Positions 1 to 8,861 of a stretch of DNA of 64,000 bases are shown piece after piece (the stretch's first letter is position 1; each line of letters opens with the position of its first letter). Both the position numbers and the translations under genes were made by a program. The DNA comes from Aridibaculum aurantiacum. GTDB lineage: Bacteria; Bacteroidota; Bacteroidia; Chitinophagales; Chitinophagaceae. The notes below the pieces were generated by a model that was not told the DNA's origin, made no database searches, and was given only the letters and a program-made list of their open reading frames with translations. The stretch spans positions 1,674,001 through 1,738,000 of the forward strand of contig NZ_JAFEWC010000001.1 in assembly GCF_017355875.1 (NCBI RefSeq), given 5' to 3'.

Positions 1-2
1 TT

Positions 3-542
3 CCTTCTGCTATTACGCCAAATTTTCTGCGCATGCGGCCTGCTAATTTTCCTACTATCAGGCTTGCGCAACTGGCCATGCTGGTACACCGTTCTTCGCA
101 CTTATTTTCTTCAGTGTTGGAGGCAGTTGATGTAAACGGCTTAAAGAAATACTTAGATGTTACCGCAAATGATTACTGGCACTATCATTACCTGCCTGAT
201 GAACCAACACCTTTCAAGCCCAAACAATTGGGACAACAAATGGCGGAGAATATCATCATCAATACCATTGTTCCTGTAGTTTTTAGTTACGGTGTCTTTC
301 ATAAAAATGATGCACTGAAAGAAAAAGCTGCTGTATGGTTAACGCAGGTACAGCCTGAAGAGAATGCTATAACTAAACACTGGAAAGCCAAAGGTGTTAC
401 CAACCTGCATGCAGCCGATAGTCAGGCGCTCATCGAGCTCAAAAATAATTATTGCACTCACCGCAGGTGTCTTTCCTGCTCTGTTGGTAATTCAGTTCTT
501 AAAGCTGCTGATGGGCAAAACAAGATTTCAGTGGTGCGGTAG
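3..542 (+). CDS. DUF2851 family protein, C-terminal fragment (5' end outside window)
   Basis: The frame is open from the left edge, so the gene starts upstream; about 180 residues are visible. The first ATG in frame lies at 33, but the ten codons before it also read as family-like sequence (PNFLRMRPANFPTIRLAQLA), so that ATG is internal. The NFPTIRLAQLA stretch, the IIINTIVPVVFSYG segment and a terminal cysteine cluster (YC-x4-C-x2-CSVG followed by LK) are what I recognise as the C-terminal hallmarks of DUF2851, a widespread Bacteroidetes family without an assigned function. The cysteines suggest a metal or redox site, but this is inference. The stop is at 540-542 and no terminator hairpin was noticed after it. 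Confidence 0.8.
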   Translation, partial: PSAITPNFLRMRPANFPTIRLAQLAMLVHRSSHLFSSVLEAVDVNGLKKYLDVTANDYWHYHYLPDEPTPFKPKQLGQQMAENIIINTIVPVVFSYGVFHKNDALKEKAAVWLTQVQPEENAITKHWKAKGVTNLHAADSQALIELKNNYCTHRRCLSCSVGNSVLKAADGQNKISVVR

Positions 543-879
543 CTTCCAGGTAATAACTGTTGAAATAGAAATAACGTTTCTTTCACCTACAGAAGCTTCA
601 CCTATTTTCTCGTTTTAAAAACTTCCTGGGCATATTAAAAAAACGTGATCCTTCAGCCACTAAACCATATGATGATCACTATCTATATGCTTGTTGCTGA
701 TAATTACGATACAGAAGTTTCAGAAGGAAAAATGTGTATTTGAAGGAATTGCTTCATTACACTGGCCACTTTAGTGCTGCAAAAACGAACTATCAGTAAA
801 CCAGTTTGTTTACTCTTTGCAGCCATAAAGTATTCATACTTAAATTGCCCTAAATTTACAAGCAACTAATAATTACAAA
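543..879. other. Intergenic stretch without a recognisable gene
   Basis: This 337-base A+T-rich stretch separates the DUF2851 gene from the next one. I see no convincing ORF with family resemblance, no tRNA-like fold and no clear terminator. A TAAATTTA box at 851-858, one base off the Bacteroidetes -7 consensus TAnnTTTG, lies 21 bases before the GTG start at 880 and may be its promoter. Confidence 0.5.
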
Positions 880-1698
880 GTGAAGAAGATCGTCATTGCC
901 ATTCTTTGCACAATATCCCTTACTAATCTTACCGCTCAAAATCGTGATGCCCGGCAGGAAAAAAGAGAAGAACGCAGAGAAAAGATCAGCCAACTCATAA
1001 AACAGGAAGAAGAAGGTGCTTTGATATTCAATAAGCAAAGCATATTTGGTATCAAGTTATCTACTGACGGATACGGCGCTTTTTATGAATTTGGAAAATT
1101 GAAGACGCCAACTAAAACCACCCTCTATTCATTTGAACTAGGTGAGCGCAAGCATCCTAAAGAAGAAAAGGTTCCGCAAAATTTTGCTATTCCAATAGGC
1201 AATCCATACATCTATGGTAAGGTGAACAATTTTTATTTTGCCAAGCTTGGTGTTGGTCAGCAGCGCCTTATAGGTGGGAAGGGAAATAAAAACGGTGTTG
1301 CCATTTCTGCTATCTATGGTGGCGGGTTTAGTGCAGGACTGTTGAAACCTTATTATTTAGAGGTAGATGGTGCTGGTGGCAATAGGAGAGACATTAAGTT
1401 CGACGGCGGCAACGATTCAGTCTTCTTGTCTGCGCAAAATATCTATGGCGCATCCAGTTTTGGTAAAGGCTGGAACGAAATTAAGTTTGTTCCGGGTGTG
1501 TATGCAAAAACAGCCTTACGTTTTGACTATGGTCGTTTCAATGAAACGGTAAGTGCTATAGAGGTTGGATTGAATTGGGATTTTTACACCCAGCGTATGC
1601 CAATACTGTTATGGCGTGAAGGTTTCCCTGATGTGAACAAACCGCGCAACTTCTTTTTTAGTGCTTACGCTTCTATCGTCTTCGGAAGGAGAAAGTAG
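880..1698 (+). CDS. Predicted outer-membrane beta-barrel protein, unknown function
   Basis: This 272-residue protein begins with GTG. Residues 1-19 (MKKIVIAILCTISLTNLTAQ) are a signal peptide with a typical Bacteroidetes A-Q cleavage context. A highly charged, probably helical segment follows (about residues 20-45, rich in K, R and E). The rest has alternating hydrophobic and polar residues, many G/Y/F positions and a terminal strand ending SIVFGRRK, which suggests a small outer-membrane barrel. I cannot name the family; it resembles hypothetical proteins seen in Chitinophagaceae. It lies directly upstream of lipA but is separated by 131 bases that carry a separate promoter box, so co-transcription is not required. 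Confidence 0.6.
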   Translation: MKKIVIAILCTISLTNLTAQNRDARQEKREERREKISQLIKQEEEGALIFNKQSIFGIKLSTDGYGAFYEFGKLKTPTKTTLYSFELGERKHPKEEKVPQNFAIPIGNPYIYGKVNNFYFAKLGVGQQRLIGGKGNKNGVAISAIYGGGFSAGLLKPYYLEVDGAGGNRRDIKFDGGNDSVFLSAQNIYGASSFGKGWNEIKFVPGVYAKTALRFDYGRFNETVSAIEVGLNWDFYTQRMPILLWREGFPDVNKPRNFFFSAYASIVFGRRK

Positions 1699-1700
1699 CT

Positions 1701-1708
1701 TACTTTTG
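1701..1708 (+). promoter_or_regulatory. TAnnTTTG -7 box for lipA
   Basis: TACTTTTG matches the Bacteroidetes sigma-A -7 consensus TAnnTTTG exactly and is followed by CGCC. It would start transcription near 1714 and leave a leader of about 115 bases before lipA. No clear -33 TTTG element is visible. A 30-codon upstream ORF (1756-1848) overlaps the lipA start. Confidence 0.5.
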
Positions 1709-1829
1709 CGCCGAGATAGAGAAGGGTGTTGAAAACCTATTTCACCTCTTATAAAATGAAGGCAAAAGCCCTCATCCCAACGACTGCTATATTATTTGCC
1801 AGGTATCACAGCTTAATGATAATTTTCGC

Positions 1830-2765
1830 ATGCAAGAGCTACCCATAGTACAGAAGATAGACGAGACAAAAATGAAAGTGAAGAAGCCTGATTGGCTGCG
1901 TGTAAAACTGCCTATAGGTGAAAGTTATAAGCATGTTCGCGGGCTGGTAGACACGCATAAACTTCACACCATTTGCGAAAGCGGCAACTGCCCAAATATG
2001 GGTGAGTGCTGGGGTGAAGGCACTGCTACCTTTATGATACTTGGAAATACATGTACACGTAGCTGCGGTTTTTGCGCAGTGGCTACCGGTCGTCCAGACC
2101 CTGTTGATTGGGATGAGCCACAACGTGTAGCTGAAGCAATTCACCTGATGAAGGTGAAGCACGCTGTAATAACCAGCGTGGATCGCGACGAACTAAAAGA
2201 TGGTGGATCCATCATCTGGTACAATACTATCAAAGCCGTTAAAGCTTTAAACCCGGGTACAACTTTAGAAACGCTTATCCCTGATTTTCGTGGTTATGCT
2301 GACCAGGTACAGCGGGTAATAGACGCAGCACCCGAAGTAGTGAGCCATAATATGGAAACGGTTGAAAGACTGTCGCGCCAGGTTCGTATACAGGCTAAGT
2401 ACCGTCGTAGCCTGGAGGTTTTGCGTATGCTAAAGGAAGGAGGAATGCGTACCAAAACTGGTATCATGCTCGGCCTTGGCGAAAAGAAAGAAGAGGTGGT
2501 TCAAAGCATGGAAGACCTGGTAGCGGTTGGAGTGGATGTTCTTACTCTTGGTCAATACCTGCAGCCTACTCCAAAACATTTACCGGTACATCGTTTTGTT
2601 CACCCGGATGAATTTGCTGAGCTACGTGAGATAGGTTATGAACTTGGTTTTGATTATGTAGAAAGTGGTCCGCTTGTAAGATCATCTTACCATAGCGAAA
2701 GACATGTAATACCTGGTTATGGCCGCGACAAATGGATGAAGGAAAAGGAAATGATGGTAGGATAG
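1830..2765 (+). CDS. lipA: Lipoyl synthase LipA
   Basis: This 311-residue radical-SAM enzyme inserts two sulfur atoms into octanoyl groups on lipoyl-dependent complexes such as pyruvate dehydrogenase and the glycine cleavage H protein. Both iron-sulfur clusters are visible: the auxiliary cluster cysteines C49, C54 and C60 in [12 protein letters not shown], and the radical-SAM motif CTRSCGFC with C75, C79 and C82. The conserved C-terminal [12 protein letters not shown], which carries the serine ligand of the auxiliary cluster, is present. Length is usual for the family. The start at 1830 gives the expected short N-terminal extension. The gene is followed by a convergent intergenic region before the mrp operon. 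Confidence 0.97.
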   Translation: MQELPIVQKIDETKMKVKKPDWLRVKLPIGESYKHVRGLVDTHKLHTICESGNCPNMGECWGEGTATFMILGNTCTRSCGFCAVATGRPDPVDWDEPQRVAEAIHLMKVKHAVITSVDRDELKDGGSIIWYNTIKAVKALNPGTTLETLIPDFRGYADQVQRVIDAAPEVVSHNMETVERLSRQVRIQAKYRRSLEVLRMLKEGGMRTKTGIMLGLGEKKEEVVQSMEDLVAVGVDVLTLGQYLQPTPKHLPVHRFVHPDEFAELREIGYELGFDYVESGPLVRSSYHSERHVIPGYGRDKWMKEKEMMVG

Positions 2766-2877
2766 AGAGCAGGTTGTTGGTTTCTGGTTTCTTGTTCCTG
2801 GTTATAAAATGTAAAGGTTTTTCCAGTAGTTCGTTAGCCATCAAAATTTGGGATGAACTAATTATTTAGTGCCCAAA

Positions 2878-2915
2878 ACTAGAGTGTCATCCCGACGAAG
2901 GAGGGATCCCCTAGT
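2878..2915. repeat. REP-like palindromic intergenic repeat
   Basis: Between convergent lipA and mrpG, nested inverted arms are visible: outer ACTAG (2878-2882) with CTAGT (2911-2915), and inner ATCCC (2889-2893) with GGGAT (2903-2907) around the loop GACGAAGGA. The core GTCATCCCGACGAAGG resembles a dispersed intergenic palindrome I recall from many Bacteroidetes genomes. Its left flank (2770-2800) is G/T-rich and quasi-repetitive (GGTTGTTGGTTTCTGGTTTC). No second copy occurs elsewhere in this window. It may act as a bidirectional terminator. Confidence 0.55.
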
Positions 2916-2925
2916 TCCAAAAGCC

Positions 2926-3327
2926 TTACTTCGTACTTCCCACCTCTCCTTTATCATCTGTACCTTTTTCATCCGATTGGCTCTTCAGTTCATGTGTTTC
3001 GGTTTTATACATTCCTTCCAGTTCATCAATCACTGATTTATCCCACATCTTGGTGCCAATGAAATAAGCAGTACGGCCAATCATATGCGCGGCAACAGGT
3101 GCTGTAAGCAGCAGGAAAAGAATAATGGCAAATACACGCGATACTACCGATACTTCTGAAAAATATAGAGCAGCTCCTCCCAATATCAAACCAATACCAA
3201 GAGTAACCGCTTTGGTGGTGACAGATACACGCAGGTAAAAGTCAGGCATCCTGATAAAACCTATAGATGCGATCAGGATGAACAATGCTCCCAATCCACT
3301 TAATATCATGATAATGGCCTCAGTCAT
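2926..3327 (-). CDS. mrpG: Mrp Na+/H+ antiporter subunit G
   Basis: This is the last gene of the mrp operon and encodes a small inner-membrane subunit (133 residues from the ATG at 3327) with three predicted membrane segments. The family signature IGFIRMPDFYLRVS followed by TKAVTLGIGLILGG is clear. An in-frame TTG at 3345 would add six residues, but the ATG at 3327 gives an ATGACTGA overlap with the end of mrpF and is preferred. The tail from about residue 95 is hydrophilic and charged (KGTDDKGEVGSTK), longer than in many homologues. MrpG is needed for assembly of the hetero-oligomeric antiporter. Confidence 0.9.
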   Translation of the reverse strand: MTEAIIMILSGLGALFILIASIGFIRMPDFYLRVSVTTKAVTLGIGLILGGAALYFSEVSVVSRVFAIILFLLLTAPVAAHMIGRTAYFIGTKMWDKSVIDELEGMYKTETHELKSQSDEKGTDDKGEVGSTK

Positions 3328-3595
3328 TTTTCTTTCTTTTTTCAAGGTAATACGAGAATGCTATTGTGCCCAGGAAAGCAATTAGCGCAAGTATCATGGC
3401 TATATCTAAGAAAGTAGATTGGTTGTTGATGATACTATACACAGCTATAATAGCAATACCAATAGTGATTAATAGATCTAGTGCAATAACACGATCTACT
3501 ATTCCCGGTCCTTTTAAAAAACGGATAAACACCAGCACGATCGATATGCTCAGTATCGGCAGGATAATATAATATAGATATTCGTACAGGTTCAT
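3320..3595 (-). CDS. mrpF: Mrp Na+/H+ antiporter subunit F
   Basis: This 91-residue inner-membrane protein has three predicted membrane helices. The signature GPGIVDRVIALDLLITIGI, with its conserved Asp-Arg, identifies MrpF/MnhF/PhaF. Its ATG overlaps the mrpE stop (ATGA at 3592-3595) and its own stop overlaps the mrpG start, so the three are probably translationally coupled. In other bacteria MrpF has been linked to solute export, but here its role is inferred only from its place in a complete Mrp complex. Confidence 0.92.
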   Translation of the reverse strand: MNLYEYLYYIILPILSISIVLVFIRFLKGPGIVDRVIALDLLITIGIAIIAVYSIINNQSTFLDIAMILALIAFLGTIAFSYYLEKRKKND

Positions 3596-4068
3596 CTCAA
3601 CAGCTCCAGCAACTTCCTTTCGAAGCCGCTTTTTATACTCGTTATGAATTTTTCCTTGTCTTTTATATACATCGCATGCACGTACAAAACTTTTTTGTCA
3701 TCCGATACATCCAGGCTTAGCGTTCCGGGTGTAAGCGTGATAAGGTTTGCCAGCAATGTGATTTCAAGGTCTGTTTTAGCATCCAGTGGAATTTTCACAA
3801 TACCTGGTTTCATAAAAAAACGTGGAGTGATCACATCATAAGCTACCTCCAGGTTTGCCTTTAGTAGTTCTTTTAAAAAGAACAATATAAAGCCAATGAT
3901 GCGCGGCACCCTGTTGAAATATCTTTTGTCTTCGCTCTTTCGCGCACTCATCCAGAGTATGACATAGCTGAGTATGAAACCAAACACAAAATTGATGAAC
4001 ACGAACCTACCCGTAAGGGCCATCCATACAAGTGTAAGCAGCAGGTTCATTAATAATTGTCTGATCAT
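3592..4068 (-). CDS. mrpE: Mrp Na+/H+ antiporter subunit E
   Basis: This 158-residue protein has two to three N-terminal membrane segments followed by a soluble C-terminal domain. The FVFINFVFGFILSYVILW segment and the conserved LITLTPGTLSLDV motif (about residues 110-122) identify MrpE. It begins 11 bases after the mrpD stop and overlaps mrpF by four bases. Length matches the family. Confidence 0.92.
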   Translation of the reverse strand: MIRQLLMNLLLTLVWMALTGRFVFINFVFGFILSYVILWMSARKSEDKRYFNRVPRIIGFILFFLKELLKANLEVAYDVITPRFFMKPGIVKIPLDAKTDLEITLLANLITLTPGTLSLDVSDDKKVLYVHAMYIKDKEKFITSIKSGFERKLLELLR

Positions 4069-4079
4069 AACATCTGGTT

Positions 4080-5597
4080 TTATGGTGCAGCTACAGGACC
4101 CAGCACAGCATTGATGTAAGCTGTTGGGTCTAATAACTCAATGGCTATATGGTGCGATACAGCCATTATATTTTCCGCACCCAATCCTATATATACTGAT
4201 ACAATTGCCAACATCAATACAGGGCCTACCAACAGAGTTTTCCTGCTCCATTTCATAGGCGCCAGGTCATCAGCTTGTACCGTTTCTGTTTGTGGTTGTG
4301 TTTTCCAAAAGATCTCAGCCCATATTTTTGCCACTATCCATAGCGTGAAGAAACTGGCGATTATAATGGAAATGATGAGGAAGTAATTTCCTGTAGAGAA
4401 GCCGCCCTGGAACAACAATATCTTAGGCCAGAAGCCTGAAAGCGGCGGGATACCCACCAGCGAAAATAAGACCACCGCCATCAGCAGCGATAGCTTCGGG
4501 TATTCATCATACAATCCACCTACTTCTTTAAATTCAAGGCTACCTTTTATTTTGAAGATGAGACCACAGATCAGGAAAAGATTGGTCTTCACCATTATGT
4601 CGTGCACCAGGTAAAACAAAGCCCCTGTAAGTGCAGCTTCATTGAACATAGCAAGACCTGCAATCATGTAACCGATATGTGAAACGATGAGGTAGGAGAA
4701 TATTTTTCTTACATCTGTTTTTACTATAGCTCCTAAAACACCAGTTAATAATGTTGCTCCTGCTATGATGGTAAAAGTGGTCCTTACAAATTCGTCGGGT
4801 ACAAAAATGAGTGTGAACACACGCAACATAGCATACACGCCAACTTTAGTAAGCAGTCCGCCGAATATAGCCGCTATAGCCGACGGTGGTGTATGATAAG
4901 AGGATGGTAGCCAGAAGTACAAGGGAAAGATGGCAGACTTAATTCCAAAACCAACAAAGAATAGTAAGGCAGTTACATTAACCAATCCCCGATTTTGCAC
5001 CTGTGCCACTTTTAGTGATAGATCAGCCATATTTAAACTGCCGGTCAGTCCATACAAGATGCCTATTGCTGTAAGGAAAATCACCGATGCCAGCAGGTTC
5101 ATGGTTACGTATTTGATACCGCCTTCTATCTGTGGTTTTCTTCCACCTAATGTCATTAGAACAAAGGAAGCAATGATGATGATCTCAAACCATACATATA
5201 GGTTGAAAATGTCGCCGGTCAAAAAAGCTCCACTCAATCCCATAAGCAAAAAATGCAGGATAGGGAAGTAGCCAAAACGCATTCTTGCTTTGCTGATCCC
5301 TGCTGTAGAAAATATGCTTACTGCAAGTCCTGCAATGCTGGTAAGCAATACTAGTGTACTACCAAATACATCGGCAACGAAAGTGATACCAAAAGGCGCC
5401 GACCAATTTCCTGCTTGCATGGTTTGAATACCATTGTTCCAAACCTGGTGCAGCAGCATAATACTGATGGTAAGCGAAACAAAATTTCCTACAACACTTG
5501 CCACACGCTGCGCCGCCACTTTTCGCCAGCAGAAGAGCAGAACAATTGCTGTGAACATATGCACAAGTATTGGCCATATGATGTTGTGCCCGGTCAT
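4080..5597 (-). CDS. mrpD: Mrp Na+/H+ antiporter subunit D
   Basis: This 505-residue inner-membrane protein is homologous to the antiporter-like subunits NuoM/NuoN of complex I and is expected to carry protons or sodium. The membrane Glu is in YVWFEIIIIASFVLM, and the central Lys in FGIKSAIFPLYFWLP, followed by the family motif PPSAIAAIFGGLLTKVGVYA. About 14 membrane helices are expected. It overlaps mrpC by four bases (ATGA) and lies 11 bases upstream of mrpE. Length is normal and no damage is visible. Confidence 0.95.
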   Translation of the reverse strand: MTGHNIIWPILVHMFTAIVLLFCWRKVAAQRVASVVGNFVSLTISIMLLHQVWNNGIQTMQAGNWSAPFGITFVADVFGSTLVLLTSIAGLAVSIFSTAGISKARMRFGYFPILHFLLMGLSGAFLTGDIFNLYVWFEIIIIASFVLMTLGGRKPQIEGGIKYVTMNLLASVIFLTAIGILYGLTGSLNMADLSLKVAQVQNRGLVNVTALLFFVGFGIKSAIFPLYFWLPSSYHTPPSAIAAIFGGLLTKVGVYAMLRVFTLIFVPDEFVRTTFTIIAGATLLTGVLGAIVKTDVRKIFSYLIVSHIGYMIAGLAMFNEAALTGALFYLVHDIMVKTNLFLICGLIFKIKGSLEFKEVGGLYDEYPKLSLLMAVVLFSLVGIPPLSGFWPKILLFQGGFSTGNYFLIISIIIASFFTLWIVAKIWAEIFWKTQPQTETVQADDLAPMKWSRKTLLVGPVLMLAIVSVYIGLGAENIMAVSHHIAIELLDPTAYINAVLGPVAAP

Positions 5598-5947
5598 ACT
5601 TCTTCTTCTGTGGTATTTAAGTGATCAAGATCATCGCTGTTTATAACAGCATAAACTCTTTTTATAAGAATAATGGCAAACGCTTGTAAACCGAAGCTGA
5701 TCACAATAGCCGTTAATATCAACGCCTGTGGTATTGGATCAGCATATAATCCAGTAAGTGCTTTTGCATCGTCGGGTATTACGGGTGGGTTTCCTTTTAC
5801 CAATGAGCCCAATAGGAAGATGAGCATATTAGCACCATTACCTAAAAGTATAAGCCCGAGAATCAATTTGACAAGGCTACGCCTTAGCAACATATAGATG
5901 CCGGCGCTGTACAAAATGCCAATTAATATAACCAGTAGTAACTCCAT
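5594..5947 (-). CDS. mrpC: Mrp Na+/H+ antiporter subunit C
   Basis: This 117-residue NuoK-like subunit has three membrane helices. GLILLGNGANMLIFLLGS is the conserved helix, and the loop NPPVIPDDAKALTGLYADPIPQALILTAIVI is typical of MrpC. The ATG shares one base with the mrpB stop (TAATG), and the stop overlaps mrpD, so translation is coupled on both sides. Confidence 0.95.
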   Translation of the reverse strand: MELLLVILIGILYSAGIYMLLRRSLVKLILGLILLGNGANMLIFLLGSLVKGNPPVIPDDAKALTGLYADPIPQALILTAIVISFGLQAFAIILIKRVYAVINSDDLDHLNTTEEEV

Positions 5948-6363
5948 TATTCATTTGCTGTTTCGCTAATGGTAAATAGTATGGTAAGTGTAACACCTAC
6001 CACTACGATGTAAACACCAATATCAAAAAATAAAGCAGAGCCTATCATACCTACAACAGGAAAAGGTTTCTCGAACCAAAGGCCTGTCATAAATGGTTGC
6101 CCTATAAGCATAGGTGCAAACCCGCTAATGAGCGAGATGGTTAAACCTATGGGAATATTAATTCCAGGATGATACTTGAGGAACTCACGTGTTTTATCTA
6201 GCCCATTGGCAAAAGCATGAAGTACAAATGCAATAGATGCTACCAGTCCGCCCACAAATCCTCCTCCTGGCAGGTAGTGTCCTCTCAGTAAAATAAATAC
6301 AGAAAACAGCAGCAATACCGGGAGCAAATAATTAGAAGCTGTTTTTAATATGATCGTTTTCAT
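5947..6363 (-). CDS. mrpB: Mrp Na+/H+ antiporter subunit B
   Basis: This 138-residue inner-membrane subunit has four predicted helices. The motif LRGHYLPGGGFVGGLVASIAFVL is the MrpB hallmark (usually GHxxPGGGFxGGL). It starts 62 bases after mrpA, the only sizeable gap in the operon. The length fits the stand-alone MrpB domain, consistent with the MrpA here having its own C-terminal extension. Confidence 0.94.
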   Translation of the reverse strand: MKTIILKTASNYLLPVLLLFSVFILLRGHYLPGGGFVGGLVASIAFVLHAFANGLDKTREFLKYHPGINIPIGLTISLISGFAPMLIGQPFMTGLWFEKPFPVVGMIGSALFFDIGVYIVVVGVTLTILFTISETANE

Positions 6364-6425
6364 TCAACTTATTTTTACTGTAATTCCTATTTCATCTTGT
6401 GCACCTGCTCATATACCGGCACAGG

Positions 6426-8732
6426 TCATTCTTTTTCTTTTAAACCAATTTTTAGCTTTAGCATGCTGTATACACCAATAGCAGCTATCGTTAGTACAGT
6501 TATTTCTACCAGTGTATCCATGCCCCTGAAATCCACCAGGATAACATTTACTACATTCTTACCTTTTGCAAATACATAGGAGTTCTTGGCGTAAAATTCA
6601 GTTATGTCTTTTGTAGCTGTTTCATTGATGACCTCCAGTGCAATGATGGATAGTAAGGTTCCAAAGGATAATGCCACCAATCCATCCCTGATTTTTACAG
6701 GTGCATTAGTAAGGTGTAAAAATGGTGGTAGCCTGAATAACACAAGCACGAACAACACCACTGTGAGCGTATCAATGGTGAACTGCGTCATGGCAAGATC
6801 TGGTGCACTGTAGAATACAAAAAGCAAACAGATACAATATCCAACCACACCCATTGCTGCTACTGCTATCAAACGTGATGATGTAAAAACCGTTTTGAAA
6901 ATCGCGAACAACATTATTCCCGTTACCACAGCTTCGTAAATCGTTATCTCGTGTAGCTTGCTTTCATCAATGTAAATATTTACGCCAGTGAATAATTTAT
7001 ACGACAATAAGACCACAAGAAACAGCACGATTACCAGCACATAAATGCGTAGGTAACCATTTTGCATGATGCGTGTGTAATGCCTGGCAAAGGCATGTAC
7101 ACCAGTAGCAATACCAGGGATAATAAATGCAGGTGAATATTCTCTGAAACGATCAACAGCATGTATTCTTTCTGAAGATGGCTTGATGTATTTGTACAAC
7201 AGGAAACCACCAACAAGAGTAATAGCACTTAACAGCAGCACCAGGTTGAATCCATGCCATATCTTCAAAGGGATATCTACCGGTCCGCCATGTAAGGCGC
7301 GTACAACTGGTTGAACTAAACTATTATCAATCAGCGCAGGAAAGAAACCAAAGATCATACTCAGTATTCCCAGCAGCAAGGGTGGTAGCCACATCCACAA
7401 CGATGGCAGGTGTACATCATGAAACTGTGAAGGAATGTTACCTGTGAATGGTTTAATGCCGGCAACGAAACCTGCATACAGCAACATGATATTAGTGACT
7501 ACAGCAAGCGCTGTAAGAAAAATAAAATTGTTGCCGCTACTTAAGGTTCCCTCGTAGATAAGGTCTTTACCTAAAAAACCAAATGTGAATGGAATACCCG
7601 CACTCGATATAGCAGCCACGATGCCGGCTATAGCTACAGGCATCATTACTTTGCGTAAGCCGCTAAGCACCGTTACATCGCGGGTGCCTGTTTCATGATC
7701 AATAATGCCTGTTACAAGAAACAATCCTGCTTTATACAATGCATGAACAAGAATAAAAACAGCTGCAGCAATCAGCGCTTGCTGGGTTCCTATTCCTAAC
7801 AAAAAAACAAGAATGCCTAGAGCAGAAATGGTAGTATAAGCAAGTATGGTTTTCAGATCTGTTCTGAATAAAGAATGAAATGCAGCATAAACCATGGTAA
7901 TACCACCAACGATCATGAGCGTGTTATTCCAGTAGATGTTTTGCCCAAGAACAGGAGTAAGGCGAGCCAGTAAATAGACACCTGCTTTCACCATAGTAGC
8001 AGAGTGTAAGTAAGCAGAAACCGGCGTAGGTGCTTTCATAGCACCAGGTAACCAAAAGTGAAAAGGAAACTGTGCCGATTTGGTGAACGCACCACCGCAG
8101 ATCAACAGTAGCATCAGCCAGTAGTGTTCGCTGTTTTGCAAAACAGAACGTGATGTTATCATCTCCGAAATAGAAAAGCTGCCAATGGTGCTGCCCATCA
8201 AGATGAAGCCAGCCATCAATAAAAAACCACCACCACCGGTAATGGCCAATGCTAACAAAGAACTTTTTCTTGAATCAGGATTATCATTATTAAAACCAAT
8301 AAGAAAAAATGAACTGATACTGGTGAGTTCCCAAAAAACAAAAAGTGCCAATACATTATCGCTAAGTACAAGGCCAAGCATGCTGGCCATAAACATAGAC
8401 AGGTAGCAGAAAAACCTGTTGACATAATTGTACCCTTTCATATAAGCAGCTGCGTATATGAAGATCAATGAACCAATACCAGTGATGAGCAGGCAGAACA
8501 ACAGCGATAAGCCATCAAGATGATAATCGAGTTGAACACCTAACGATGGTATCCATGGATAGCTATACATCACAGTATTGCCATCAGCTAAGCGAGGAAT
8601 AAAACTTAGGAAGTAGATGAATAAGCTAACAGGCAATAGGGACAGTATCAGTGACTGGTAACCTTTCAGCAACCTGCCAGCTAATAATACCATTGCAGCC
8701 ACCACAAAACCAGACAATACAGCTATATGCAT
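6426..8732 (-). CDS. mrpA: Mrp Na+/H+ antiporter subunit A
   Basis: This 768-residue protein is the first gene of the mrp operon and the largest subunit. Residues 1-500 are NuoL-like: the essential Glu is E135 in FVFWELTSISSFF, the central Lys is K218 in AFTKSAQFPFHFWLPGAM, and APTPVSAYLHSATMVKAGVYLL follows. The C-terminal part (about 600-768) holds the MbhD/MbhE-like helices with DLAMTQFTIDTLTVVLFVLVLF, as in full-length MrpA. The complex exports Na+ (and in some species K+ or Li+) in exchange for H+, supporting alkaline and salt tolerance. No exact promoter box was found in the 129 bases upstream; tmk lies on the same strand. Confidence 0.95.
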   Translation of the reverse strand: MHIAVLSGFVVAAMVLLAGRLLKGYQSLILSLLPVSLFIYFLSFIPRLADGNTVMYSYPWIPSLGVQLDYHLDGLSLLFCLLITGIGSLIFIYAAAYMKGYNYVNRFFCYLSMFMASMLGLVLSDNVLALFVFWELTSISSFFLIGFNNDNPDSRKSSLLALAITGGGGFLLMAGFILMGSTIGSFSISEMITSRSVLQNSEHYWLMLLLICGGAFTKSAQFPFHFWLPGAMKAPTPVSAYLHSATMVKAGVYLLARLTPVLGQNIYWNNTLMIVGGITMVYAAFHSLFRTDLKTILAYTTISALGILVFLLGIGTQQALIAAAVFILVHALYKAGLFLVTGIIDHETGTRDVTVLSGLRKVMMPVAIAGIVAAISSAGIPFTFGFLGKDLIYEGTLSSGNNFIFLTALAVVTNIMLLYAGFVAGIKPFTGNIPSQFHDVHLPSLWMWLPPLLLGILSMIFGFFPALIDNSLVQPVVRALHGGPVDIPLKIWHGFNLVLLLSAITLVGGFLLYKYIKPSSERIHAVDRFREYSPAFIIPGIATGVHAFARHYTRIMQNGYLRIYVLVIVLFLVVLLSYKLFTGVNIYIDESKLHEITIYEAVVTGIMLFAIFKTVFTSSRLIAVAAMGVVGYCICLLFVFYSAPDLAMTQFTIDTLTVVLFVLVLFRLPPFLHLTNAPVKIRDGLVALSFGTLLSIIALEVINETATKDITEFYAKNSYVFAKGKNVVNVILVDFRGMDTLVEITVLTIAAIGVYSMLKLKIGLKEKE

Positions 8733-8861
8733 CTATTACAAGAAGTTATTATTGCGTGTAGTGGCTAAAAAATCCTGCCAGTAAGTGGTCTAGCTACTAG
8801 AGAATCAATTATTGATCGACCATTCTAAGTTGGTATTTTGAATAAAACTTATCTAATGCAA

